From Kluyvera cryocrescens NBRC 102467 (GTDB taxonomy: Bacteria; Pseudomonadota; Gammaproteobacteria; Enterobacterales; Enterobacteriaceae): a stretch of 48,775 bases of DNA. A program made the translations under genes and the position numbers. Below, one piece after another: positions 1 through 7,950 of this stretch; position 1 is the first letter of the stretch; each line of letters begins with the position of its first letter. The notes beneath the pieces were generated by a model, which was not told the DNA's origin, did not search any database, and was given only the letters and a program-made list of their open reading frames with translations. Where the stretch lies: the NCBI RefSeq assembly GCF_001571285.1, contig NZ_BCTM01000030.1:1-48775 (forward strand), in the 5' to 3' direction.

Positions 1-31
1 AATCGATGAAAAATCCGTATTGCGTACTCAT
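1..31 (-). CDS. ynfG: YnfG/DmsB-type iron-sulfur subunit, 5' fragment
   Basis: Only the first ten codons lie in the window. The peptide reads MSTQYGFFID, which matches the start of the E. coli YnfG/DmsB electron-transfer subunit (four 4Fe-4S clusters) as I remember it. An AAGGA ribosome site lies about 7 bases before the ATG, and the gene begins 10 bases after the stop of the catalytic subunit on the same strand, so the two are one operon. The rest, including all cluster cysteines, is outside the window. Identification rests on ten residues plus context. Confidence 0.85.
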   Translation of the reverse strand, partial: MSTQYGFFID

Positions 32-41
32 GGGTTAATCC

Positions 42-2477
42 TTATACCTTCGCGATTTCAACCAGGTTCGTGTGCTGCGGGTTGCCCTTTGCCAGCGGAG
101 ACTGGCGATGGGTCGTTAGCGTATTGATACAGGAACCGTGGTCGATACGGTCACCATCCATTTTGGCATCGTGCCATGCACCCTGGCCCATCGCAGAGAC
201 ACCCGGCATGATGCGCGGAGTGACTTTCGCCGCAATACGCACTTCGCCGCGACCGTTAAACACCCGTACCATGTCACCGTTCTTTATGCCGCGCTTTTGC
301 GCATCAATCGGATTGATCCACACTTCCTGACGGCATGCCGCCTGCAGAACATCGACATTACCGTAGCTGGAGTGGGTTCGTGCTTTATAGTGGAAGCCGA
401 AAAGCTGCAGCGGGAATTTATCGCGCAGCGGATCGTCCCAGCCTTCGAAGGTGGAGGCATAGACCGGTAGCGGGCTGATGGTTTCATCTTTTTCTAGCTG
501 CCATTTCGCTGCAATATCAGCCAGTTGAGCAGAATAAATCTCAATTTTGCCCGATGGCGTTTTTAACGGGTTGGCATCGGGGTTGTTGCGGAAATCCTTA
601 TAGGCGACAAAGTGTCCGTTCGGATCTTTACGCTTGTAGATGCCCATTTTCTTGAGTTCATCATAGGTTGGCAGTTCGGCATCCTTCGCGCGCATTTTGG
701 CGTAAAGATACTGCAGCCACTGCTCCTGAGTACGACCTTCGGTGAACTTCTGGTGAACGTCGTCACCCAGACGTTTCGCGACTTCGCTTAAGATCCAGTA
801 AATTGGCTTTCGCTCGAACTTCGGCGCGGTTGCCGGTTGGATAAAGATCAGGTAGCCCATGTTCCCGGCATAGTCATTCGGGATGATATCTTCCTGCTCG
901 ACGGTCATCAGATCCGGCAGCAGGATATCGGCGTATTTCGCCGACGCGGTCATGAAGTTTTCAATCACCACGATCATTTCGCACTTACTTTCATCCTGCA
1001 AAATCTCATGGGTTTTGTTGATGTCAGAGTGCTGGTTGATGATGGTGTTGCCGGCATAGTTCCAGAAGAACTTGATTGGCACATCGAGCTTTTCTTTGCC
1101 GCGTACGCCGTCCCGGGTAGCGGTCATTTCCGCGCCGTGATCGATTGCATCGGTCCAGGTGAAGCAGGAGATTGCCGTTTTAACCGGGTTGGTCAGAACC
1201 GGGAAGCGCTCAATGGTGATGGTATAGGTAGACTCGCGGGCGCCGCTGTTACCGCCGTTGATGCCCACGTTGCCGGTGAGAATTGACAGCATGGCGATGG
1301 CTCGTGCAGCCAGTTCACCGTTAGCCTGGCGCTGTGGCCCCCAGCCCTGACAAATATAGGCCGGCTTGGTGCTGCCGATTTCGCGTGCCAGTTTAATAAT
1401 GCGATCGGCGGGAATACCGGTGATGCGCGAGGCCCATTGCGGCGTTTTGGCGATGCCGTCGTCGCCCTGGCCCTGAATATAGGCTTTATAGTGACCGTTG
1501 GCCGGAGCCCCTTCTGGCAGCGTAGTCTCATCGTAACCCACGCAGTACTGGTCGAGGAACGGCTGGTCAACGAGATTTTCATCAATCATCACCCAAGCGA
1601 TACCGGCCACCAGCGCGGCATCTGTACCGGGGCGAATCGGGATCCACTCATCTTCACGGCCGGCGGCGGTGTCGGTATAGCGCGGATCGATAACGATCAT
1701 GCGCGCATTTGAACGTTCGCGCGCCTGCTCAAGGTAATAGGTGATCCCGCCACCGCTCATGCGCGTTTCGGCAGGGTTATTGCCAAACATCACTACCAGT
1801 TTGCTGTTTTCGATATCGGAGGTGCTGTTGCCTTCGTTACTGCCGTAGGTATACGGCATGGCGCAGGCGATCTGGGCGGTGCTGTAGGTGCCGTACTGAT
1901 TAAGTGAACCGCCGTAGCAGTTCATTAAGCGCATCACCGCTGAACCGGAAGGCGAGGAGCGGGTAATGTTGCCGCCGACAATACCGGAAGAGTAATTGAT
2001 ATAAACAGATTCGTTGCCGTAATCTTTCACGACGCGCTGCAGGTTATTGGCGATGGTATCGAGCGCTTCCTGCCAGCTAATACGTTCAAACTTGCCTTCA
2101 CCACGCTTGCCCACGCGCTTCATCGGATAGTTCAGACGATCGGGGTGATTGATGCGGCGGCGGATGGATCGCCCGCGCAGGCAGGCGCGGACCTGGTGTT
2201 CGCCATAGATATCCTGGCCCGTATTGTCGGTTTCAACCCAATAGACCTCGTCATCTTTGACGTGCAGACGCAAGGCGCAGCGGCTACCGCAGTTGACCGA
2301 GCAGGCGCCCCAGACCACTTTGTCGTCCGTGCGCCCGGCCTGTTGTACCGCGGCCGCAGTGGCGCGCAAAGAGAAGGGTAGCGACAGCCCGCCCGCCGCC
2401 AAGGCTAAAGAACCGATAGCCGATGATTTAATCAGGCTGCGTCGGCTCAGCCCTCCATGCTTTTCCAGATTCGACAT
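42..2477 (-). CDS. ynfE: Tat-exported molybdopterin reductase catalytic subunit (YnfE/YnfF, DMSO reductase family)
   Basis: This is the catalytic subunit of a DmsA-type reductase; E. coli YnfE and YnfF are linked to selenate reduction. It would work on the periplasmic face with YnfG and a membrane anchor, receiving quinol electrons under anaerobiosis. The N-terminus has a twin-arginine signal (SRRSLIK) and a hydrophobic stretch ending in ATAAA. An Fe-S motif of the form C-x3-C-x3-C follows (VNCGSRC region), with a later cysteine in VRACLRG. Length (811 residues) matches the family. I start at the ATG at 2477; a GTG one codon upstream is possible. E. coli has two tandem paralogues, ynfE and ynfF; here the gene is followed directly by ynfG, so only one copy is present at this locus. 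It could equally be named ynfF. No convincing FNR site was found upstream. Confidence 0.93.
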   Translation of the reverse strand: MSNLEKHGGLSRRSLIKSSAIGSLALAAGGLSLPFSLRATAAAVQQAGRTDDKVVWGACSVNCGSRCALRLHVKDDEVYWVETDNTGQDIYGEHQVRACLRGRSIRRRINHPDRLNYPMKRVGKRGEGKFERISWQEALDTIANNLQRVVKDYGNESVYINYSSGIVGGNITRSSPSGSAVMRLMNCYGGSLNQYGTYSTAQIACAMPYTYGSNEGNSTSDIENSKLVVMFGNNPAETRMSGGGITYYLEQARERSNARMIVIDPRYTDTAAGREDEWIPIRPGTDAALVAGIAWVMIDENLVDQPFLDQYCVGYDETTLPEGAPANGHYKAYIQGQGDDGIAKTPQWASRITGIPADRIIKLAREIGSTKPAYICQGWGPQRQANGELAARAIAMLSILTGNVGINGGNSGARESTYTITIERFPVLTNPVKTAISCFTWTDAIDHGAEMTATRDGVRGKEKLDVPIKFFWNYAGNTIINQHSDINKTHEILQDESKCEMIVVIENFMTASAKYADILLPDLMTVEQEDIIPNDYAGNMGYLIFIQPATAPKFERKPIYWILSEVAKRLGDDVHQKFTEGRTQEQWLQYLYAKMRAKDAELPTYDELKKMGIYKRKDPNGHFVAYKDFRNNPDANPLKTPSGKIEIYSAQLADIAAKWQLEKDETISPLPVYASTFEGWDDPLRDKFPLQLFGFHYKARTHSSYGNVDVLQAACRQEVWINPIDAQKRGIKNGDMVRVFNGRGEVRIAAKVTPRIMPGVSAMGQGAWHDAKMDGDRIDHGSCINTLTTHRQSPLAKGNPQHTNLVEIAKV

Positions 2478-2737
2478 CACTCACTACATTATTGTTTATT
2501 GATTTCAGATGGAAATTAAAATCCGGCTAAGAATGGAGGGATGATACCTGGTAAGTGGTATACAAGTATTATCCCTGGTCAAATAGGAATATGACTACAA
2601 CAGGTTATTTTTTGCGGGGCGTTTGCCAGGTTCTCAGCTGCTGTGCATAATTGTTTTACAACAAAAAAACATTATTTTTACGGTGAATGTTTTCCGCATA
2701 CCGGAGAATATTGGCTGTCCCCTACAGGAAAAGTCTC

Positions 2738-3139
2738 ATGCACGATATGTCTTCGCACATCGTTCCGCTGCCGGCGATCGATACGGTCACGGTTCCCTAT
2801 AAAGGGGTAAATTATTTACGCCCCGAAATTTTACTCGATTTCGTTAGCGTGACCCCTGGGCATGTCCTCGCCATTACGCCGCTGGCGGTACTTTATTCAA
2901 GCGTTGGTGTCTCGCAATCGACCGAATTGCGCAAGATCCCAGTACTGGTCTCAGGACGGGTGGTTTATCCGATTAGTTCGCAGACGCTCCCGTGCCTACA
3001 CGCGAAGCTCATCATTAACACGCACTCACAGCAGCTGCGTTTTCAGGGCAATCTTGATGCTCTATCGGACGACCGTTCATTAAGGGATGGGGTATTAATT
3101 GGTATCGCGCTGGCGTTTACGGTAGCTGACGAAGGTTAA
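2738..3139 (+). CDS. Hypothetical protein of 133 residues
   Basis: I do not recognise this protein. The start chosen is the ATG at 2738 (MHDMSSHIV), which has a GGAAAAG ribosome site; a longer form from 2687 is possible but lacks one. The sequence is soluble in character, with no signal peptide or membrane segment, and has several beta-like stretches (VNYLRPEILLDFVSV, IPVLVSGRVVYPI). It lies divergent from the ynfE-type gene across about 260 bases and is followed by a hairpin. In E. coli K-12, as I recall, no gene sits between ynfD and ynfE, so this is an insertion at this locus. The codon pattern looks normal for the region. Function unknown. Confidence 0.6.
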   Translation: MHDMSSHIVPLPAIDTVTVPYKGVNYLRPEILLDFVSVTPGHVLAITPLAVLYSSVGVSQSTELRKIPVLVSGRVVYPISSQTLPCLHAKLIINTHSQQLRFQGNLDALSDDRSLRDGVLIGIALAFTVADEG

Positions 3140-3146
3140 GACGGCA

Positions 3147-3164
3147 CCGCCTCCGCAGAGGCGG
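3147..3164 (+). terminator. Hairpin between the hypothetical gene and ynfD
   Basis: A 7-bp stem CCGCCTC/GAGGCGG with a 4-base loop starts 7 bases after the stop at 3139. It has no T-run, so it may stop convergent transcription only weakly or just protect mRNA ends. Confidence 0.4.
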
Positions 3165-3171
3165 TATCGCA

Positions 3172-3426
3172 TTACTGAGCGCTGTCGGTGCGGGTGTATA
3201 GAATCTTGAAGGTATCGTTAGCGCAGTGACCTACAACCTGTGCACCGGGCTGATCGGCCTGATCGTTAGGAACGATATCAAGAGTGAAGGCGCTTTCAGC
3301 GACCCCGTTGTTGACGATTTTTTGCTGAATGTCGCTCCTGAAGCGTTCACATGAATCCGGAACGGCCGCCAGTGCAGGCATCGCCCCTGCAAGTAACAGC
3401 GCGAGTAACCAACGTGAAGATCTCAT
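3172..3426 (-). CDS. ynfD: YnfD, small exported DUF1161 protein
   Basis: This small periplasmic protein of unknown function has 84 residues. Residues 1-20 form a clear Sec signal peptide (MRSSRWLLALLLAGAMPALA) with a cleavage site near ALA-AVP. The mature part has two cysteines (PDSCERF and GHCAND), likely a disulfide. This arrangement and the IQQKIVNNGV segment identify DUF1161/YnfD as I remember it. The ATG has a GGAGCC ribosome site. It is transcribed alone, divergent from ynfC by about 100 bases. In E. coli ynfD and ynfC are neighbours in the same arrangement. Confidence 0.85.
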   Translation of the reverse strand: MRSSRWLLALLLAGAMPALAAVPDSCERFRSDIQQKIVNNGVAESAFTLDIVPNDQADQPGAQVVGHCANDTFKILYTRTDSAQ

Positions 3427-3528
3427 GATCGGCTCCTTTTCAGTAGACTCGGAAAAAGTATAACAGTGGTAGTGTAAATAATTGTATTTCCTAATATCAT
3501 TGAGAAAATCCCGAAACAGGACCGCGGT

Positions 3529-4239
3529 TTGAAGAAACTTATTTTACTGGCGTCAGCGCTGACGCTACTCAGCGGCTGCGACAATCACGATTCGCCTGCG
3601 GCATTTACTCCGGAAATGGCCAGCTTTTCCAATGAGTTTGATTTCGATCCGCTGCGTGGACCGGTGAAAGACTTCAGTCAAACGTTGATCAATGAGAAGG
3701 GCGAAGTTGCCAAGCGCGTCAGCGCGCAAATATCGCGCGAAGGCTGTTTTGACTTACTGGAGTTTCATAACATCGAAGAGGATACCGGCGCCCTGCTGGT
3801 GCTGGATGCCAACTATTATCTCGATGGCGTGACGCGGGAGAAGCGCGTGCGCCTGCAGGGGAAATGTCAGTTGGCAGAGTTCCCTTCAGCGGGAGTGGCC
3901 TGGGAAACGGACGATAATGGCTTCGTGGTGAAGGCACTCAGTAAAGAAAGTGAAGTGGACTACCGCTATGACGACGAAGGCTATCCGCTTGGCAAGACCT
4001 CAACGGTAAAAGATAACACGCTGTCGGTGGTCTCCACGCCTTCGCAGGATGTCCGCAAAAAGCTCGACTATACCGCCGTGAGCCTGCTGAATAAGCTGCC
4101 CGTCACCAACGTAACGCAAAGCTGCGAATACGACAGGCACGATAACCCGGTGAGCTGCGAGCTGAAGATTGTTGATGCAAGCGCGAAACCGCCGGTCACT
4201 CAGCATTACACGATCAAAAATACGATTGAGTACTACTGA
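3529..4239 (+). CDS. ynfC: YnfC, outer-membrane-type lipoprotein (UPF0257)
   Basis: This is a lipoprotein of unknown function, 236 residues, the same length as E. coli YnfC. The first 17 residues are a lipoprotein signal ending in the lipobox LLSGC, with Cys17 as the acylated residue. The following FTPEMASFSNEFDFDPLRGP segment is nearly identical to the E. coli protein. The start is a TTG codon at 3529, placed by the signal peptide, with an AGGA element 8 bases upstream. In E. coli speG and ynfB follow; here ynfB follows directly across a bidirectional terminator and speG is missing. Confidence 0.9.
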   Translation: MKKLILLASALTLLSGCDNHDSPAAFTPEMASFSNEFDFDPLRGPVKDFSQTLINEKGEVAKRVSAQISREGCFDLLEFHNIEEDTGALLVLDANYYLDGVTREKRVRLQGKCQLAEFPSAGVAWETDDNGFVVKALSKESEVDYRYDDEGYPLGKTSTVKDNTLSVVSTPSQDVRKKLDYTAVSLLNKLPVTNVTQSCEYDRHDNPVSCELKIVDASAKPPVTQHYTIKNTIEYY

Positions 4240-4250
4240 GAGAAAATGAG

Positions 4251-4275
4251 AAGGGCGCCGATGGCGCCCTTTTTT
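4251..4275. terminator. Bidirectional terminator between ynfC and ynfB
   Basis: A 9-bp GC-rich stem AAGGGCGCC/GGCGCCCTT with a 3-base loop is followed by a T-run on the plus strand. An A-rich stretch before it serves the minus strand. It lies between the converging stops of ynfC and ynfB. Confidence 0.85.
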
Positions 4276-4278
4276 ACA

Positions 4279-4620
4279 CTATGGGTTGATTGAACGACCG
4301 GTAGAGCGATCGAGGCAACGCAATGTGTTCGGTTCCCAGTAAGCATTGACGTTCGGGCTCTGCTGGCATTTATCGCGAGCATCAAAAGCGACGTCGGTTT
4401 TATCCCACTCTTTTTCCGCGCGTTTGTTAACTTTCTGACGCAGCTGGCGAGTGTCGTTCCACTGCTCTTTGTCCATCGCTGCATTCTGGCGACTCTGGGC
4501 GCTATCGCCCGATTCGATCACCAGTTTGTTAGTTTCAGCAGAGGCAGATGCGGTGTACACGATGGCTCCCAGCGCGAGCATTGCCGTCAGGCACAGGCGT
4601 TTGCCAAGTGTAATTTTCAT
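4279..4620 (-). CDS. ynfB: YnfB, exported UPF0482 protein
   Basis: This is a 113-residue exported protein of unknown function. It has a Sec signal peptide ([20 protein letters not shown], cleavage after ASA) and a charged mature part ending in [22 protein letters not shown], which is the conserved C-terminus of UPF0482. Two cysteines (DKCQQ, LRCLD) may form a disulfide. The ATG at 4620 is preferred over one two codons upstream because the GAAGGA ribosome site then sits 9 bases away rather than 3. It faces ynfC convergently and is divergent from ynfA. Confidence 0.88.
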   Translation of the reverse strand: MKITLGKRLCLTAMLALGAIVYTASASAETNKLVIESGDSAQSRQNAAMDKEQWNDTRQLRQKVNKRAEKEWDKTDVAFDARDKCQQSPNVNAYWEPNTLRCLDRSTGRSINP

Positions 4621-4770
4621 TTGCATGTTCCTTCGAGATAGTGAATACGATAACTCCTTAAACCAGTTTACTACATCTCTTTCGGCTGGCATACCTGCGA
4701 AAAAAACGTGGTCGAAACCTGCGTTTTTTTCCGTATGATGGCGCAATCGGTTCATTATTGATGATGCAAG

Positions 4771-5097
4771 ATGTTAAAGACCTCGCTACTGTTTTTTGCT
4801 ACCGCACTGTGTGAAATCGTTGGCTGCTATCTTCCCTGGTTATGGTTGAAGCGAGGTGCTACGCCGCTATTGTTGGTACCAGCGGGCTTAGCGCTGGCGA
4901 TGTTTGTCTGGTTATTGACGTTACATCCTGCCGCGAGCGGGCGCGTGTATGCCGCCTATGGCGGAGTCTATATCTTTACCGCGCTGCTGTGGCTTCGGGT
5001 GGTGGAAGGCGAGAAGCTGACCGCCTACGATTGGCTGGGAGCGGCAGTCGCGCTATGTGGCATGCTGATCATTGTTGCCGGCTGGGGGCGGAGTTAA
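4771..5097 (+). CDS. ynfA: YnfA, small multidrug-resistance-like membrane protein (UPF0060)
   Basis: This is a 108-residue inner-membrane protein with four predicted helices (about residues 1-20, 30-50, 60-78 and 85-105). It contains the family signature [18 protein letters not shown] near the N-terminus. YnfA proteins resemble small multidrug resistance transporters, and the Shigella version is reported to export drugs. The length equals that of E. coli YnfA. The glutamate at position 15 is the usual SMR-like charged residue in helix 1. It is monocistronic; rspA follows after about 160 bases with its own promoter. Confidence 0.92.
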   Translation: MLKTSLLFFATALCEIVGCYLPWLWLKRGATPLLLVPAGLALAMFVWLLTLHPAASGRVYAAYGGVYIFTALLWLRVVEGEKLTAYDWLGAAVALCGMLIIVAGWGRS

Positions 5098-5155
5098 ATC
5101 CGCCATCCGTTTCCTGTGTGATCTCTCAGTCGTTTGTTCGATTTAAAACCCCGCG

Positions 5156-5203
5156 TTTTGTGATCCTTCTCGGCATTTTTTGATCTCTATACTTGTATGG
5201 TAG
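5156..5203 (+). promoter_or_regulatory. rspA promoter and putative RspR operator
   Basis: TTTTGTGATC at 5156-5165 is followed, exactly 32 bases start-to-start, by TATACTTGTATGGTAG at 5188-5203. The same two elements with the same spacing occur before rspB at 11254-11301. TATACT fits a -10 hexamer (5 of 6), so the TTGTATGGTAG part would overlap the transcription start. That is a good position for a repressor such as RspR, the GntR protein encoded at 14656-15342. TGTGATC resembles one half of a CRP site, but the second half is poor. Confidence 0.6.
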
Positions 5204-5255
5204 TAGTTCAGGGCGTAAGTTTTGCTCACTAACCGATGAGATGTAAGGATTGAAG

Positions 5256-6470
5256 ATGAAAATTGTGGGTGCTGAGGTTTTTGTAACCTGTCCTGGTCGT
5301 AACTTTGTCACGCTGAAAATTACTACCGATAGCGGATTGGTTGGCTACGGCGATGCCACGTTGAATGGTCGCGAACTGCCAGTTGCATCCTACCTGAAGG
5401 ATCATCTGTGCCCGCAGCTACTGGGACGTGATGCACACCGCATCGAAGATATTTGGCAGTTCTTCTATAAAGGCGCGTACTGGCGTCGTGGGCCGGTAAC
5501 GATGTCGGCAATCTCGGCAATTGATATGGCGCTGTGGGATATCAAGGCCAAGGCCGCCAACATGCCGTTGTACCAGCTGCTGGGTGGTGCATCCCGTGAA
5601 GGAGTGATGGTTTATTGCCACACCACGGGGCGCACCATCGATGAGGTACTGGAAGACTACGCGCGCCACAAAGAAATGGGCTTTAAGGCCATTCGCGTTC
5701 AGTGCGGCGTGCCAGGTATGAAAACCACCTACGGGATGTCGAAAGGCAAAGGGCTGGCCTACGAGCCAGCGACGAAAGGCCAGTGGCCGGAAGAACAGCT
5801 GTGGTCGACGGAAAAATATCTTGATTTCACGCCAAAACTGTTCGATGCCGTACGTAATCAGTTCGGTTTCAACGAACATCTACTGCACGACATGCATCAC
5901 CGTCTGACGCCGATTGAAGCGGCGCGTTTTGGTAAAAGCATCGAGCAGTATCGTCTGTTCTGGATGGAAGACCCAACGCCTGCAGAGAACCAGGAGTGTT
6001 TCCGCCTGATTCGTCAGCATACCGTCACGCCGATTGCGGTGGGTGAGGTATTCAATAGCATCTGGGATTGCAAACAGCTGATTGAAGAACAGCTGATTGA
6101 CTACATCCGCACCACCATGACCCATGCAGGTGGCATCACCGGAATGCGCAGAATCGCTGATTTTGCCTCGCTTTACCAGGTTCGTACTGGCTCACACGGT
6201 CCATCCGATCTTTCACCTGTCTGCATGGCAGCTGCGCTGCACTTTGACCTATGGGTACCGAACTTCGGTGTTCAGGAATATATGGGCTACTCCGAGCAGA
6301 TGCTGGAAGTCTTCCCACACAACTGGACCTTCGATAACGGCTATATGCACCCAGGCGATAAACCGGGCTTAGGCATCGAGTTTGACGAAAAACTGGCGGC
6401 TAAATATCCGTACGACCCTGCGTATTTACCGGTCGCCCGGCTGGAGGACGGCACGCTGTGGAACTGGTAA
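5256..6470 (+). CDS. rspA: RspA, mannonate-dehydratase-family enolase superfamily protein
   Basis: This cytosolic enzyme dehydrates D-mannonate to 2-keto-3-deoxygluconate; E. coli RspA does so weakly. It has 404 residues, as in E. coli, and is almost identical over long blocks. Enolase-superfamily metal ligands are visible: Asp in LLHDMHH (about residue 210), Glu in [10 protein letters not shown] (about 236) and Glu in IAVGEVFNS (about 262). The general base/acid region [10 protein letters not shown] is near residue 312. The ATG at 5256 has an AAGGA site 8 bases upstream and matches the E. coli start. It begins an operon-like run with the uronate isomerase (47-base gap) and the GPH symporter (26-base gap). 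The 'starvation sensing' name is historical. Confidence 0.95.
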   Translation: MKIVGAEVFVTCPGRNFVTLKITTDSGLVGYGDATLNGRELPVASYLKDHLCPQLLGRDAHRIEDIWQFFYKGAYWRRGPVTMSAISAIDMALWDIKAKAANMPLYQLLGGASREGVMVYCHTTGRTIDEVLEDYARHKEMGFKAIRVQCGVPGMKTTYGMSKGKGLAYEPATKGQWPEEQLWSTEKYLDFTPKLFDAVRNQFGFNEHLLHDMHHRLTPIEAARFGKSIEQYRLFWMEDPTPAENQECFRLIRQHTVTPIAVGEVFNSIWDCKQLIEEQLIDYIRTTMTHAGGITGMRRIADFASLYQVRTGSHGPSDLSPVCMAAALHFDLWVPNFGVQEYMGYSEQMLEVFPHNWTFDNGYMHPGDKPGLGIEFDEKLAAKYPYDPAYLPVARLEDGTLWNW

Positions 6471-6517
6471 TTCATTCTGCTTTTTAATTTCATTCATCAT
6501 TGCCAAAGAGAAAAAAC

Positions 6518-7924
6518 ATGGACTTCATTAACGATCGTTTCATGATCGAGAGTGAAGTCGGTGTTCGGTTATATAAAGAAGTTGCAGCACAATTACCGAT
6601 CATCGACTATCACTGTCACCTTGATGCAAAAGAAATATACGAAAATAAAAGCCTCGAAAATATCACACAGCTATGGCTAGCCGGAGACCATTATAAATGG
6701 CGCGCAATGCGCGCTAATGGCATTGCCGAACGTTATATTACCGGTGATGCAACGGCAGAGGAAAAGTTTAAAGCCTGGGCTGAAACGGTGGAGTCTTCAT
6801 TTGGTAATCCGCTCTATCACTGGACGCATTTAGAATTAAATAAGTATTTTTCCTGTAATGAAATGCTTAGCAGTGAAAACTGGCAGGAAATAATGCAGCA
6901 CTGTAATCAACAGATGGCCGGAGAAGATTTTAAACCGCGTAGTTTAATTGCGCGTTCTAACGTTGAGGTAATCTGTACAACCGATGCACCGCTGGATTCT
7001 TTGGAATACCATCGTTTGTTACAGCAGGATTCAACTTTTAAAACACGGGTGCTGCCAACGTTCCGTCCGGACGATGTTTTTGAACCTGATGCAAATAGGT
7101 TTGCGCGCTTTGTTGATAAGCTGGCCGCGCTGACCGGCCGTGAAATTTGTACTTTTGCTGATTTTTCAGCGGCGCTGGCGCAGCGAATTGACTGGTTCCA
7201 TGAATCGGGATGCCGCATCTCCGATCACGGTCCGGTCATCCTTGAGTATCAGGCAGCGGATGAGCAACGTGTTAACGGACTTTTCAACCAAAAGCGTGGT
7301 GGTGAAGCGTTAACTGGGCTTGAGAGCGCGCAGCTGACGAGTGCGATATTTGTCATGCTGGCGAAAGAATATAAACAGCGCGGCTGGGCGATGCAGATCC
7401 ATTTCGGTGCAATTCGCAGCAACAATAGCAAAATGCACCAGCAGCTAGGGATTAACACGGGGTTTGATTCAATAGCCGACCAAAGCAATCTGGCCGCTGG
7501 TCTGAACCAGCTTCTGGACGCAATGGCACGGATTAACGCGCTACCAAAAACAATTCTCTACAACCTTAATGGCAGCTATAACGATATTGTCGCCACCACC
7601 ATTGCCAATTTCCAGTCGGGTGAAGATGGCGTGAAATCACCGATGCAGTTTGGTTCCGGCTGGTGGTTTAACGATACCCGCCGGGGTATGGAAAACCAAC
7701 TCAATAGCCTCGCCGACCAGGGCTTATTAATGCATTTTGTGGGCATGCTCACCGACTCCCGGAGTTTGGTTTCTTACCCTCGTCATGATTATTTTCGTCG
7801 GATTCTTTGCAATTTAATAGGCAGTTGGGTTGACCGTGGGGAAATTCCTGATAACGACAGGATCTTAACGCGGATGATTAGGAATATATGTCACGACAAT
7901 GCAGTTAATTATTTTAGATTCTAA
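6518..7924 (+). CDS. Uronate isomerase (UxaC family)
   Basis: UxaC isomerises D-glucuronate to D-fructuronate and D-galacturonate to D-tagaturonate. This copy has 468 residues against 470 in E. coli UxaC. Conserved blocks include the metal-binding IIDYHCHLD near residue 25, GDHYKWRAMR near 55, NPLYHWTHLEL near 92, QIHFGAIR(S)NN near 295 and MQFGSGWWFNDTRRG near 375. It is clearly diverged from the canonical UxaC, so it is probably a paralogue; the usual uxaCA operon is normally elsewhere in the genome. The start at 6518 has an AAAGAGA site; an upstream TTG at 6500 is less likely. Parts of the gene are more AT-rich than rspA, hinting at a different history. Position between rspA and a GPH transporter supports hexuronate catabolism. 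Confidence 0.9.
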   Translation: MDFINDRFMIESEVGVRLYKEVAAQLPIIDYHCHLDAKEIYENKSLENITQLWLAGDHYKWRAMRANGIAERYITGDATAEEKFKAWAETVESSFGNPLYHWTHLELNKYFSCNEMLSSENWQEIMQHCNQQMAGEDFKPRSLIARSNVEVICTTDAPLDSLEYHRLLQQDSTFKTRVLPTFRPDDVFEPDANRFARFVDKLAALTGREICTFADFSAALAQRIDWFHESGCRISDHGPVILEYQAADEQRVNGLFNQKRGGEALTGLESAQLTSAIFVMLAKEYKQRGWAMQIHFGAIRSNNSKMHQQLGINTGFDSIADQSNLAAGLNQLLDAMARINALPKTILYNLNGSYNDIVATTIANFQSGEDGVKSPMQFGSGWWFNDTRRGMENQLNSLADQGLLMHFVGMLTDSRSLVSYPRHDYFRRILCNLIGSWVDRGEIPDNDRILTRMIRNICHDNAVNYFRF

Positions 7925-7950
7925 CGTCCTTCCTTAAATGAGGGTAGAAC

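Noticed and set aside
2490-2600. FNR site (TTGAT-N4-ATCAA) before the ynfE-type gene
   Set aside because: Only half-matches such as TTGATTTCAGATGG were found; none good enough to report despite the expected anaerobic control.
5117-5132. CRP site before rspA (TGTGATCTCTCAGTCG)
   Set aside because: The left half is good but the right half does not match TCACA; the site at 5159 has the same problem, so CRP control is only mentioned as a possibility.
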